Assembly (NCBI RefSeq): GCF_028583425.1
Contig: NC_072801.1
Location: 60,279,766 to 60,343,765, forward strand
Length of the DNA stretch: 64,000 nt
DNA from: Eublepharis macularius
Taxonomy: Eukaryota; Chordata; Lepidosauria; Squamata; Eublepharidae
Reading direction: 5' to 3'
The notes under the pieces were generated by a model. The model saw only the letters and a list, made by a program, of their open reading frames with translations. It searched no databases and was not told the origin of the DNA. The number at the start of each line of letters is the position of its first letter. Position 1 is the first letter of the stretch. Of the stretch, positions 55,037-64,000 are shown piece by piece. Made by a program: the position numbers and the translations under genes.

Positions 55037-55794
55037 TTCATCCATTTGATTTCCATTTGGAACCAGCCTCAGCTAGTTTGTAGCTGCTCCTTCTCATGTC
55101 AACCTCTTTGCCCAATTCCATTCCCAGCCTATCTTCCCTTCCGTGTTTGGAACTGGTTTCCTGAAATATGGGTCCCAGTCATCCTCCCTCAAAATCTGAT
55201 CCCTATTTGTTACTTCTTTCCTGCCTCCCCACTTCTCCTCCTGTTCCCTCTGGAGATGCCACTCGGTCACTTCCTTGTCTCTGTTCATCTTTGAACCCTT
55301 GCCTATTTTCTCTCACCCCCTCCTTCTAACACTGTTGCTGCCTCCTCCTTTGGAAAGGTCTCCTCTTCATTCAGACTTATTCATAAAGGCTGCAGCTGTG
55401 GATTTGGCTTCTTTGCAAATGCTGCCAGCTTCATCTCACAGCTTCTCGACTTCAGAGTTTGTTCTGTATGATTCTACTTCCATGCGCAACTATGCTGCAG
55501 CCCTTGATCTCCCCTCCAGCACTCTCTCAACATTTTCTTCAGCCCTTGATGCCTGGCTCCTCTTCTTCCTCTTTGAAAGAATCCCTCTCTGGATCTTGAT
55601 GACGTCAACATTCATGATGATAAATCCCTCTGCCCCAGCTGCTTCCTATCTCCTTCCCATATCCTCCTGTCATCCCAATCTTGGGACTCTTCCCTCCTCT
55701 GCCACTGCCCTGGTGACTTGATATTGATCTTGTCCTCACCAATAGCTACAATTTGACTCCAGTTTCTATTGCAGTCCATTCATACACTGACTTT
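55037..55794. other. Pyrimidine-rich stretch, no gene recognised
   Basis: Rich in CT and CTT runs on the + strand. No leader exons for receptor B are visible here. The open frames are low-complexity and unsupported. Confidence 0.4.
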
Positions 55795-57186
55795 TGTTAC
55801 CAGAACTGCTCTTTATTATAATGGGGAATTAGCTATAGCAGTCTGTAACTAAATATTAAGCGCGGATCATAACCTATGTTTACGGAGGTCCCGATCCCAG
55901 ACACTCTAGTGAAAAAGAGGCAGACAACAAATGAGTTCCAAACACGTGTATTGAGTGTGGCGTAATGCCTAAACTTGCACAAGCATACAGAGAACACACA
56001 AGACCTAAGAGATACAGGGTATGAAATACAGAGACGTTCGCATTAGCTGGTTCCCAACGATGATAGGGGGAATACTCACTTATCCTGGAGCGAAGCAGAG
56101 GCACAGCAGCGAGGGTAGTGGTCCAATGCCAGCACTGGAACCACAGACGGACAGCAAGGAAGTCTGGATAGGATGGCACGCGCACCATGCGGTCTGAGAG
56201 GCCGGCTTAAATACCCCAAAACGTACCCTGGGGCTGGTGCTGTACTTGGTGGTTCTCACGGATTAAGACAAAGGGTCTAATGGGCTACTGAATGGCTTGG
56301 ATGGGCCACTTTGGTAATCAGATTGTGATAAGTGACACCTCAGGAAGAGGGGACAAAAGAGGGAGGGGGAAATCCAAGTGGGCTGAATGGATGTTCCAGC
56401 GGACAGGGCTTGTCCTGATGTCATCAGCTTCTGGAATGCGGAGGTTTCTTTGAGATGCATTCTTTAAGTGCTTGGGATGGTCGGCACTTAGTTCCTTCTC
56501 CGGGGCGGCTCCTAAGATATGCAGAGCGGGGCGAGGGGCTCTCGCTGCGGACGTGGTGTGCCCGCTTCGCCGAAATGGCTTCTCAAAGCAGTCTTCTTCC
56601 CAGGATCTTCTGGCTGCCTGAGAACATGGATGCCGGCTGGGCATAGCTGGGGCTGGATAGCAGGCTGCCCGGTAGTGAGGGCAAGCTTGGCGACCGACCC
56701 GCGGGAGGCTCCAGGCGGGAACTGACCAGGGAGCGCCTAGCCAGGCTCGCTGGAGGTTTCCCCGGCTGGCGCCCGGCTGCTAGCAGCGGCTTGGGCCCAT
56801 ATGAGGCAGGCTTCCATGGAGGCAGGGGGAACAGCACACAAAACACAGTCCAAAGCAGGGAACAGGCACGGTCCGTGGCAGATGGCAATGCAGGCACGGG
56901 GCACACTTGTAACAGAGTCCAAACACACACTGGGAATTCCAGATACAGGTCAGGGCAGGGCTGCCCAGAAAGAGAGTCCTTTGTGCAGTTAGCCAAACAT
57001 GGAGTCAGTAAACTACACAGTCTATAGCAGCAGCAAGGCAATTGACACGCAGGCAGGAAACTGACACGTGTATCAGAACACACACGTGCAAAGCAGTCTT
57101 TGTGCAGCAGTGAAACAGTAATGCAGGAAACTCTAACACAGTTCATAGCAGGCTTTAAAGCAGGGGAGGGGGCCTACTTGGCAACA
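55795..57186 (-). repeat. Retroviral 3' LTR (about 1.39 kb)
   Basis: The ends form the short inverted repeat TGTTACC / GGCAACA on the + strand. A polypurine tract abuts the right end. On the - strand a TATA-like TATTTAAG lies at 56213-56206 and an AATAAA at 55817-55812 near the LTR end. A 5-bp target duplication would be expected, but its partner is outside the window. Confidence 0.7.
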
Positions 57187-57200
57187 ATTCCCCCCCTCGG
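57187..57200 (-). other. Polypurine tract of the provirus
   Basis: CCGAGGGGGGGAAT on the - strand directly before the LTR, the usual primer for plus-strand synthesis. Confidence 0.65.
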
Positions 57201-58620
57201 AGACCCCGGGACGTCAGGCACGCGGGTCTCCGAACTTGACTTCAAAGGCGAGGTGGTCGGCAATGTCCGGTGGTCGAGCTTCGAGCGAAGAAGGAGTGGG
57301 AAGGGAAGGAGGGGGAGGCGTCACTCAAAAATTTAGTTTGGAGAACCACCTAACCGAATAAGTGCAATTTAGATCAGCCAATGGGCTGCAGGTCTCTGGG
57401 TTCACACCAGGGGGTGTGCTAAGTGCAACCGTCAGAATAAATAGCAATAATTCATAAGTAATAGCAATTCATAGTGATATAGGCAGCAATGAGCAATTCA
57501 TGCATATAAATAGCAATAATTCATATTTGTGTACATTGATTAATTCATGGATGAAGGTAATTCATACGGAATTCATGATGGGTTAAAAGCATTAAAAACC
57601 AGGAGCAATTCATATACATGGATTAATTCATAGGCATAGGATCAAAAGCAAAGGCAATTCATGGATACAATTCATGAATGTAAGAATAAAAACAGGCTAC
57701 TTCATAGGAAGTTAAAAGCAGAACTCATAGGTGAGGGAATAATTCATATAGGAAAGTGCAAGTCAGGCATAGACCAATTCATAGAGGGTAGAGCAATTCA
57801 TAAATGGTTAAAATCATAAATACATATATATATGATTAAAAGCAATAAACCAGGAAGTTAAAACCAACTCATAGATAAAAGCAGCAATAGTAAAAGCAAG
57901 TGCGGCGAAATAATTCATGGGGGGTAAGCGGCGGAAGGGCTCATGGGGGACAGAAAAATAAACTCTGCGATTAAAAACCAAATCAATATGGCTGGATTAA
58001 AATCAAATTTATAGACTAGAACTGCCTCGGCGGAGGGAGTTGGGTTAAGAAGGCAATTCAAAAGGTTAAAATCTAATTCATCGGGATAAAGTTCATGGGC
58101 GCACTTGCAGTAGATAGAGGGAGGGACTAGTTCGGGGCTAAATTCATGGGAGTAAAATTCATAAGAAGCAATGGCAAGAAATTCATAAGAAACTTAAAAC
58201 AATGGAGCAGCAAAGATCACAGACGGCTCAGTCCGCAGTACAGCTGCTGGACTGGGTTGCATATTTACAAGAACAAGCAGGCTTAGTTCATGTGCTCCAA
58301 AACACACTCCCACCCCCCCTTGCTGTCTGCGTCAATCCGCAGAGCAGGGTCAGTGAGCGGCAAGAAGGGCTTCAGGCACACAGTTCTAGTCCTCATGGAG
58401 GTAGTGCCGCCGACAGTCGTTCGTAGGCGGGCCGTGGGCTGGGAGGCAGAGAAATATGTCCCCCCCTAGTCCACAAGAGGGCCTCGGAGCGGAGTCCGGC
58501 AGCAGAGCGTCCATGGGGCCGGTGCAGGATCCGTACACATAGTAATAAACATAATCATAGTTCATACCGGCACAAGCAATAAAACAAACAAGGGTTAAAG
58601 GAGGGCGCCAAGAATAACCA
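57201..58620 (-). other. Provirus 3' non-coding stretch with ATTCATA-type repetition
   Basis: Between env and the LTR lies about 1.4 kb without a recognisable gene. From about 57430 to 58200 it is AT-rich and repeats AATTCATA-like words at irregular spacing. Confidence 0.55.
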
Positions 58621-60807
58621 TTAAGGCAGAAGGAGGTCGGGATTATAGCGATCCATGCGGTAAGACATCTGGAGTTGCTGGAGCTGTCGGCGGCTCCAAC
58701 AGCCCAAATAAAGCAGTGAGGCACATAACAAGACTTGAAAGGCTAAAATGACAATGATCGGGTGCAAAGCCAAATTGTAAATTCCAGTGGCAGTGGGGCT
58801 CCAGCCAAAGAGGGTTTCCCACCACGAATGCTCGCCGGTGGTCTTAATCCGCTGGGCAAGGTCCAAGATTTCCTTGCCGTTGTGGGACACAACCAAAGCA
58901 GTAGTATCCCCGTCCCTCTGGATGCTCTGGAGGGTGCGGTGGAGCTGGGGGTGGGTCAGGAGCTCATGGATTAGCTCCAGACCGATGCCAAGGGAGACTG
59001 GCTTCACATAGCGATAGATGGAGGGTGCCACCAGGATCTCTTCTTGGGTCCAGACCGGTACCGTGTAGGTGAAGTCGCAGGCTGCCACCGAAGACAGGTT
59101 GCAAAAGCAGCGGTTGACTCCCGGGATCACGGGCTTGAGCTGGAACGAGTTCAGGATCACGAAGTCACAGGCCGTTCGCACGCAGGCACATCCTTTCCCA
59201 AGGTAGACCACAGCGGAGCTGTTCTCCTGGACGACCTCAAAAGAGCACTCGTTGAGGGCGTCGACTTGCGGGGCTACACAGGGGTGATGAGGTGCAAAGG
59301 CTTGGTCCTGGCAAATGAAGCCGGTCTGGTCTCGATGCTGGCACCCTTGGAGGCTGACGAGCTGCCATCCGGTCGGGGTGAAGCGGGCCCAATGGTCGGG
59401 GTGTCTGGCGTAGAGGACTTCGGTGTCGCTGACTTGGAGTCCCAGAGGCACGACTGGATACACGTGGAATGACTCGTGCGCACTGGCCGTTAATAAAAAT
59501 AGTTTAAGCTCCTGGGTGGTCGGTGAGAATGAGGAATTTACAAGAGACCACCAGGATTCAAGCTCCAGTTCAATGGGTGACAATTTGGGCATAATCAATC
59601 TTTTAATTTCCAGGGGCAAGTGCCCGTCCGTGGCTTGCCGAATTAGCCCCATGGCCACAGCCTGATTTAATTGTTGGGCTTGCATACATGCCATGGCTAT
59701 TGACACGTTGCATTCAAAAGACTGTGTTCCTTTGAGCAGCAGAGAAAAATCTCTTTCAATTTGACTCTCCCAGTTAACTAAAATGGAGCTGATCTCGTGT
59801 TGCCCATTCGAAATGGAATTTAGGGACTGCACCACCGGTTTACCTAAGTCGGAGATGCTAGTCGTGACATGGGCAAACTTATTAGCGAGAGTCTCAATAT
59901 TGACCGAATCCATGATTGCTAAGCCTCCGGCTGCAGGAGCAGTCCAGTCGGCAATGCTTCGTCTGGCACGCGAGAGAGAAGGAGAGGGATCGATCCACAG
60001 TTGTAGCCATGCGTTCCAACCCTTGCTACCGGCCTCCAGATAGGGAGCGCACTGCGGCAGCCTCTGGGTTACATTTAGCTCAGCTAAGTCTATGCGGATC
60101 TCTTTTAAAGACATTTGCGGGCGGACTAGAACTCTCTCTCGAATGTCAGTTTTCAAAACATGGGAGCCCACTATATGCGTGCCGCCTTGGCTTAATTGTT
60201 CATTGCTAACAATCAAAGGGTCAATTTGGATGGTGTGGGTCTCCTGGGTCCGGATCAGCAAGGAATAATTGCCTGGTTCATGAGTCAAATTTACAAAGAG
60301 CAGCCCAAGCCGGTGAAATTTCTCTACTAGGGGTTTGGTTTGGCATTCGGGCGTCTGTTGAACCAGTATCCAATCGGGTGGGCCATGTTTGGCTAGGTCT
60401 TCCTCTTTTACAATCCAGGTCAGGTTCTCCCAGCGTTCTATAGCAAAGGAGAGAACTGTGCCTGAAGGGGGCGTGACAGTGACTGATGCAGACTCAGTGG
60501 CAGTGGTGCCTAGTAGGATGGTCATTCTGAAGGGGTCTCCTGCCTTCCATACTGCGGCCGACACTAAAATTACTTCACAGTATGGTCCGAAATCCTCAGT
60601 GACAAAGGGCGAGGTTTCGACATTGGCAGGGGTGGTATATTTGTCTACCACCGGGACTGCGGTGGGGGCTGGCCTGATACGGGGAAGGAACATAAAGGAA
60701 TCGGAGCAAGTGGTGAAACCGTATCGGTGGACGAGTAGCAGACTAATTCTTGAGACAGAGTTTTCACTCCCACACATAAAATAACAAGCTCTGGGGGTCG
60801 GATCCAC
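58621..60807 (-). CDS. Endogenous retroviral env (fossil)
   Basis: A long open frame for a surface/transmembrane envelope protein. It has several N-glycosylation sites, a furin-type RARR between the two subunits, a long transmembrane subunit, and a membrane anchor near the C terminus (IIVILAFQVLLCASLLYLG). A signal-peptide-like hydrophobic stretch belongs to the same env region a little to the right. The family is not clear. The env region appears to carry about one break. Confidence 0.75.
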   Translation of the reverse strand: MDPTPRACYFMCGSENSVSRISLLLVHRYGFTTCSDSFMFLPRIRPAPTAVPVVDKYTTPANVETSPFVTEDFGPYCEVILVSAAVWKAGDPFRMTILLGTTATESASVTVTPPSGTVLSFAIERWENLTWIVKEEDLAKHGPPDWILVQQTPECQTKPLVEKFHRLGLLFVNLTHEPGNYSLLIRTQETHTIQIDPLIVSNEQLSQGGTHIVGSHVLKTDIRERVLVRPQMSLKEIRIDLAELNVTQRLPQCAPYLEAGSKGWNAWLQLWIDPSPSLSRARRSIADWTAPAAGGLAIMDSVNIETLANKFAHVTTSISDLGKPVVQSLNSISNGQHEISSILVNWESQIERDFSLLLKGTQSFECNVSIAMACMQAQQLNQAVAMGLIRQATDGHLPLEIKRLIMPKLSPIELELESWWSLVNSSFSPTTQELKLFLLTASAHESFHVYPVVPLGLQVSDTEVLYARHPDHWARFTPTGWQLVSLQGCQHRDQTGFICQDQAFAPHHPCVAPQVDALNECSFEVVQENSSAVVYLGKGCACVRTACDFVILNSFQLKPVIPGVNRCFCNLSSVAACDFTYTVPVWTQEEILVAPSIYRYVKPVSLGIGLELIHELLTHPQLHRTLQSIQRDGDTTALVVSHNGKEILDLAQRIKTTGEHSWWETLFGWSPTATGIYNLALHPIIVILAFQVLLCASLLYLGCWSRRQLQQLQMSYRMDRYNPDLLLP

Positions 60808-61010
60808 TGCTCTTCACAACTGCGGAAGTTTGTGCGATCCATGGGGGTAGTCATATTGCTCTGCTGCACAACCTTGCAGACCATCATTTCATTTCCTGCC
60901 AGGGTATTGATACATCTCCAGTGGGGGTAGGGCATTAATTTGGACGGGCGTCCCTCTATTAGGGTGCTTGCCAGCACGAGCAAACACAGAGTAGCCAGGT
61001 GCCTCATCTC

Positions 61011-62558
61011 CTGGCCTTCCTTTTCCTTTTTGGCGAAAATATCCTGGGGAGACCTGCGGATATAAGTACAGGTTCCCTGAGTTTCTTGCAGCAAAATAAA
61101 TGGCGTAAGGGGGAAAAGAAAAGGGAGAGCGTTTTTCTGCCAGCACTGTCTGTTAAGCGGGGTTCGAACGAGAAGTCCCAGAGCACTAAGCGGGCCTTCC
61201 AGCTTGTTGCTCTGGGGGACTCCTGTGCGGAGGTTTCTTTCTAATGCGTGTATATTTCAGGGGGGACGTCTTTACGTCGAGCAAGGGTCGTTTGTGCGTT
61301 AGGCGGGGTTATGCAAACTCGCCCTAGGGGTCCCTGGGTGCCTAGACTATGTGGCCTCCAGGTGCCCCTTGCTTGGTGGCGGGCTGCTTTTATTTTGCGG
61401 GCCGAGAGCTATCGGTCCGGCTCGGCCTGGCCTTGCCGTTTTAAAAGGAAAAAAAAACTAGAGAGCGGTATCCAGCAACTATAAGGGTTGCTGCAAACGG
61501 GGACCTTCGCTTAATTTCCTAAAAATGGGCTTTCATCATATGTTTGCAGGACAAGCAATTTTTGGAGGGACTCCCTCGGGAGGCCCCATTTTTTGGTTAA
61601 AAAAAAAAGATACACCAAAAAAGGAAAATACACTGAACAAAAGAAAAATACACAGAGCAGAAGCTCCCGGGTGTGGGATGCTTTTAGGTTGCCCTTACTT
61701 GGGGTGCCTGGCAGGGCTTCATTATAACTTCAATATGTCTCCCCCCCTTCTTTTCCCTTGTACGGTACGGGCAAGGGAAAAGATTACGTGGGGCGGGCGG
61801 CTGCTGGCGGAAAGGGCCGAAGTGGAGCCGAGGGCGCTCGGCGGCGTTTATCGAAAAGCGGCGGAGACGGCCGAGATCTGCCGGCGCCACTGGGTCTGGG
61901 TTGCTCGGGGGTCATCTTGGCGCAGGGGATCCTGGCTATGTAAATGAGGCACGCTGCCCCTTGTGCGTAGCGAACGCACCTCAATAACACATTCCAGAGG
62001 TAACATATTTACAAAATACCGGTGGGTCTTTTACTTTTGCACTAAAGCGTACTAGATGGTGGCGCCGTATAGCAACTCACCGTGACGAATATGAACATTA
62101 GTAAAAGAGGGATGTTGGGCTATCTGGGGGTCCTTTTCCAGGGGAGGCACGGCCCTCAAAGCCAAAGCCGACCATCATGCGAAAGCGTGGGTCTGGCAGG
62201 TGAGACCCCGAATCTACGTAGATGCGGGATCTTCACCAGCACGGCGGGTGAAATGTTTTCAAATACAGAGATCACCTTTTTTGGTGGTTTCAACGTTGGA
62301 AGACTACATTCACTTTTGGGCTAAAGCCTCTCCAAACACTTTCACACACAGCAAATCTCTTTTGCCTGTGCAATTTTTTTCCCGAACATGCGGCTTACAA
62401 TCCAATTAAGAATCACTTTCGGTGGTGGTCCTATTTGGCTTTGATTGCCGTGTTTCCCCCTAGGGTCCCAACTGTGGGGCCCGCCTAACGAAGTTAAAGA
62501 ATAGAACTGGAAAAACTTTTGACACTCACACTTACATCTACATATTCTACTGTTTTTT
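61011..62558 (-). other. Pol-env interval of the provirus, GC-rich, unassigned
   Basis: About 1.5 kb between the integrase and env frames. The part around 61400-62000 is strongly GC-rich with many CG pairs. Small Pro/Arg-rich open frames exist near 61684-61990 on the - strand, but nothing identifies them as genes. Confidence 0.45.
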
Positions 62559-64000
62559 TTATACTAAAGCTACAAAGGTCTGGTCTAAGGGGACACAGGG
62601 TATCTCCGGCCCAGGGTGAAGGGATATCTGGTGAATTACTGGGCAGAGGGGGGCTGGGCTGGTGGCGGCTCCCCCAGGGTCATACACAGGAGGGGCAGTT
62701 TGCAGCGGCTTCCCTTTCCATTCTTTTAACTGAGAGGCGTGAAAGTATTTTAACCAAGTGCCTCCTGTCTTTCTCTGGATAGCTACCTGGTAGACGGCTG
62801 GAGAGACTCTTTTCGTGATGGGGACTGGGCCTTGCCATTTGGCTGCTAGTGAATGCGCCTTTTGCGAGAACTTCCTGTACAGAACGAGCTGTCCTTCCTC
62901 CCACTGCCTGGGGTTCCTGACCCATCCTAATTTGCGGTCCATATCTTTCTGAGCGGTGCCCAACTTCTGGGCCACTTGCATGTGGACAGCGTGTATGGAT
63001 GAGAGCAGATCCTGGACCCAAGCGTCATTAATCACTACGGGCTGCATATCAGAAGGGAGCTGCGTATCTAGCCAGAAGGCTTCCGGGAGCTGCATTCTTC
63101 GCCCTGTCATTACCATATGGGGTGTGAGCCCGTGAACTGCGGTGGTGCCTCTGATGGCCATTAGGATTATGGGGAGTTTTTCATCCCAGTCTCTCCCGGA
63201 GGAGCGAACCATTTTGCGGAGAGCCTCCTTGAGGGTCCGGTTGGTTCTTTCTATGGCGCCTGAAGCTTGAGGGTGGCCGGCTATGTGGAAGCGTTGCTGG
63301 ATGCCTAGCGCCTTGCAAAGCTCCTGGGTGACTTCTCCGATGAAGTGTGAGCCTAAATCAGAGTCCATGACTCTCACAATGCCCCATCTCGAAAAAACAT
63401 TGTTGAACAGTAGCTTGGCTGTGGTGGCTGCATTGTTGCGCTTGCACGGAAACGCTTCGACCCATTTGCTAAAGGGGTCTATGACAGTGAGACAGTAGCG
63501 ATTGCCGCGAGGAGTGGGGGGAAGGGGGCCGATAAAGTCAATCTGTATGCGAGCCCAGGGTCCGTCAATTCTCTGATGCTGGAGGGGAGCCCTAGGTCCG
63601 GTGGGGTCTGCATTGACCATGGCGCAGGACAGACAGTTGTCTACCCATTGCGCTACTTCGGTGCGCATGGCAGGCCACCATCCAACCTCTTTTACCCTTT
63701 CCAGAGTCAGGTCCTTGCCTCGGTGTCCCTGTTCGTGGACAAACTGAATTAAGTCGGCCCTAACTTCCAATGGCACTACCCAGTGGCGTTCACCGGCTGT
63801 ATCTACTGCCCAAACCATGCCTTCTTCTTCTCTGATCATGAGTCTCCCTGTCTGATCTCTTCCTGCGGCTAGGAGGTCGGCTATTTCTGGGTCAGATAGC
63901 TGTAGTTGTGCTAGGTCTAGTGTTCCCGTAGTTCCCTGAGCCTGGCTGCGGGCTCGTGCCCGGGTGGTGACAGGGTGTAGGGGACATTTGGTGGCTGGTT
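62559..64000 (-). CDS. Endogenous retroviral pol, integrase part (fossil), partial at window edge
   Basis: Integrase inserts the viral DNA into the host chromosome. The zinc-binding HEQGH... CLSC motif, the core Asp in QIDFIGPLP, Asp in MDSDLGSHF and Glu in GAIERTNR are all in order, followed by the C-terminal DNA-binding region ending near LKYFHASQLKEW. The frame stays open to the right edge, where the RNase H side of pol should follow. Confidence 0.88.
   Translation of the reverse strand, partial: PATKCPLHPVTTRARARSQAQGTTGTLDLAQLQLSDPEIADLLAAGRDQTGRLMIREEEGMVWAVDTAGERHWVVPLEVRADLIQFVHEQGHRGKDLTLERVKEVGWWPAMRTEVAQWVDNCLSCAMVNADPTGPRAPLQHQRIDGPWARIQIDFIGPLPPTPRGNRYCLTVIDPFSKWVEAFPCKRNNAATTAKLLFNNVFSRWGIVRVMDSDLGSHFIGEVTQELCKALGIQQRFHIAGHPQASGAIERTNRTLKEALRKMVRSSGRDWDEKLPIILMAIRGTTAVHGLTPHMVMTGRRMQLPEAFWLDTQLPSDMQPVVINDAWVQDLLSSIHAVHMQVAQKLGTAQKDMDRKLGWVRNPRQWEEGQLVLYRKFSQKAHSLAAKWQGPVPITKRVSPAVYQVAIQRKTGGTWLKYFHASQLKEWKGKPLQTAPPVYDPGGAATSPAPLCPVIHQISLHPGPEIPCVPLDQTFVALV

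Larger units (their letters stand above)
55795..64000 (-). mobile_element. Endogenous retrovirus with env, running off the right edge
   Basis: A fossil provirus read right to left: integrase part of pol, a pol-env interval, env, a 3' non-coding stretch, and the 3' LTR. gag, the rest of pol and the 5' LTR are outside the window. Long open frames suggest a fairly young copy with about one break in the env region; age cannot be set from LTR divergence because only one LTR is visible. The integrase (QIDFIGPLPP) is closer to the foamy/epsilon-like/Ty3-like side than to ordinary gammaretroviruses, and the env lacks the gamma-type CX6CC hallmark. The genus is left open. Confidence 0.85.

Noticed and set aside
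54713-55294. 193-codon + strand open frame
   Set aside because: It crosses the inverted-repeat element at 54884-55036 and a pyrimidine-rich stretch; the composition is not protein-like.
56583-57146. 187-codon - strand open frame inside the LTR
   Set aside because: Some retroviruses do have LTR genes, but nothing in this frame resembles one; biased composition explains it.
57430-58200. Repeated ATTCATA words taken as a CRISPR or satellite array
   Set aside because: Spacing is irregular, there is no constant repeat unit, and the genome is vertebrate.
59044-60784. + strand open frames opposite env
   Set aside because: Shadows of the long env frame on the other strand.

Overview
This is vertebrate nuclear DNA, most likely from a squamate reptile (lizard or gecko). 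The coding exons are short and intron-separated with GT/AG borders. The repeats point the same way: 5S-rRNA-derived SINEs, tRNA-derived SINEs, many small hAT-type and palindromic DNA transposons, Penelope-like retroelement ends, and an L1 with a fully open ORF2. The species cannot be named from the sequence alone.

Layout. (1) 1-16.7 kb, + strand: a CpG-rich promoter region, then KMT5C (SUV420H2), the histone H4K20 di/tri-methyltransferase. I can read its whole coding sequence: eight coding exons, 625 codons plus stop, one exon only 20 bp long, and an in-frame 24-bp minisatellite in the last exon. (2) 17.8-28.9 kb, - strand, tail-to-tail with KMT5C: a complete ITIM-bearing Ig-superfamily receptor of the leukocyte receptor complex (LRC: LILR/KIR/CHIR) type. 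It has two signal-peptide exons, three Ig exons, a transmembrane exon, a short linker exon and a cytoplasmic exon; phases agree throughout and give 418 aa. (3) 33.9-54.7 kb, - strand: a second receptor of the same build with four Ig exons, a transmembrane exon, a linker exon and an ITIM exon. No signal exons are visible before the retrovirus to its right. Similar intron stretches show that the two receptors are tandem duplicates. (4) 37.88-42.55 kb: a 5'-truncated L1 inserted in an intron of receptor B, with ORF2 (1253 aa) open and a perfect 17-bp target duplication. (5) 55.8-64 kb, - strand: an endogenous retrovirus running off the right edge, with a 1.4-kb LTR, env and integrase.

How the parts relate. 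KMT5C beside LILR/KIR-type receptors matches the gene neighbourhood of human 19q13.42, so this looks like a reptilian LRC. Both receptors have an uncharged transmembrane segment and an (I/V)TYAVL ITIM, which suggests inhibitory receptors that recruit SH2-domain phosphatases. The introns and spacers are full of mobile DNA: five copies of a palindromic element with TNA target duplications, several hAT-type elements with 8-bp duplications (one nested in a SINE), and a 719-bp inverted-repeat Penelope-like insertion whose two arms each carry a hammerhead-ribozyme-like motif. That insertion is, in my view, the most unusual object in the window.
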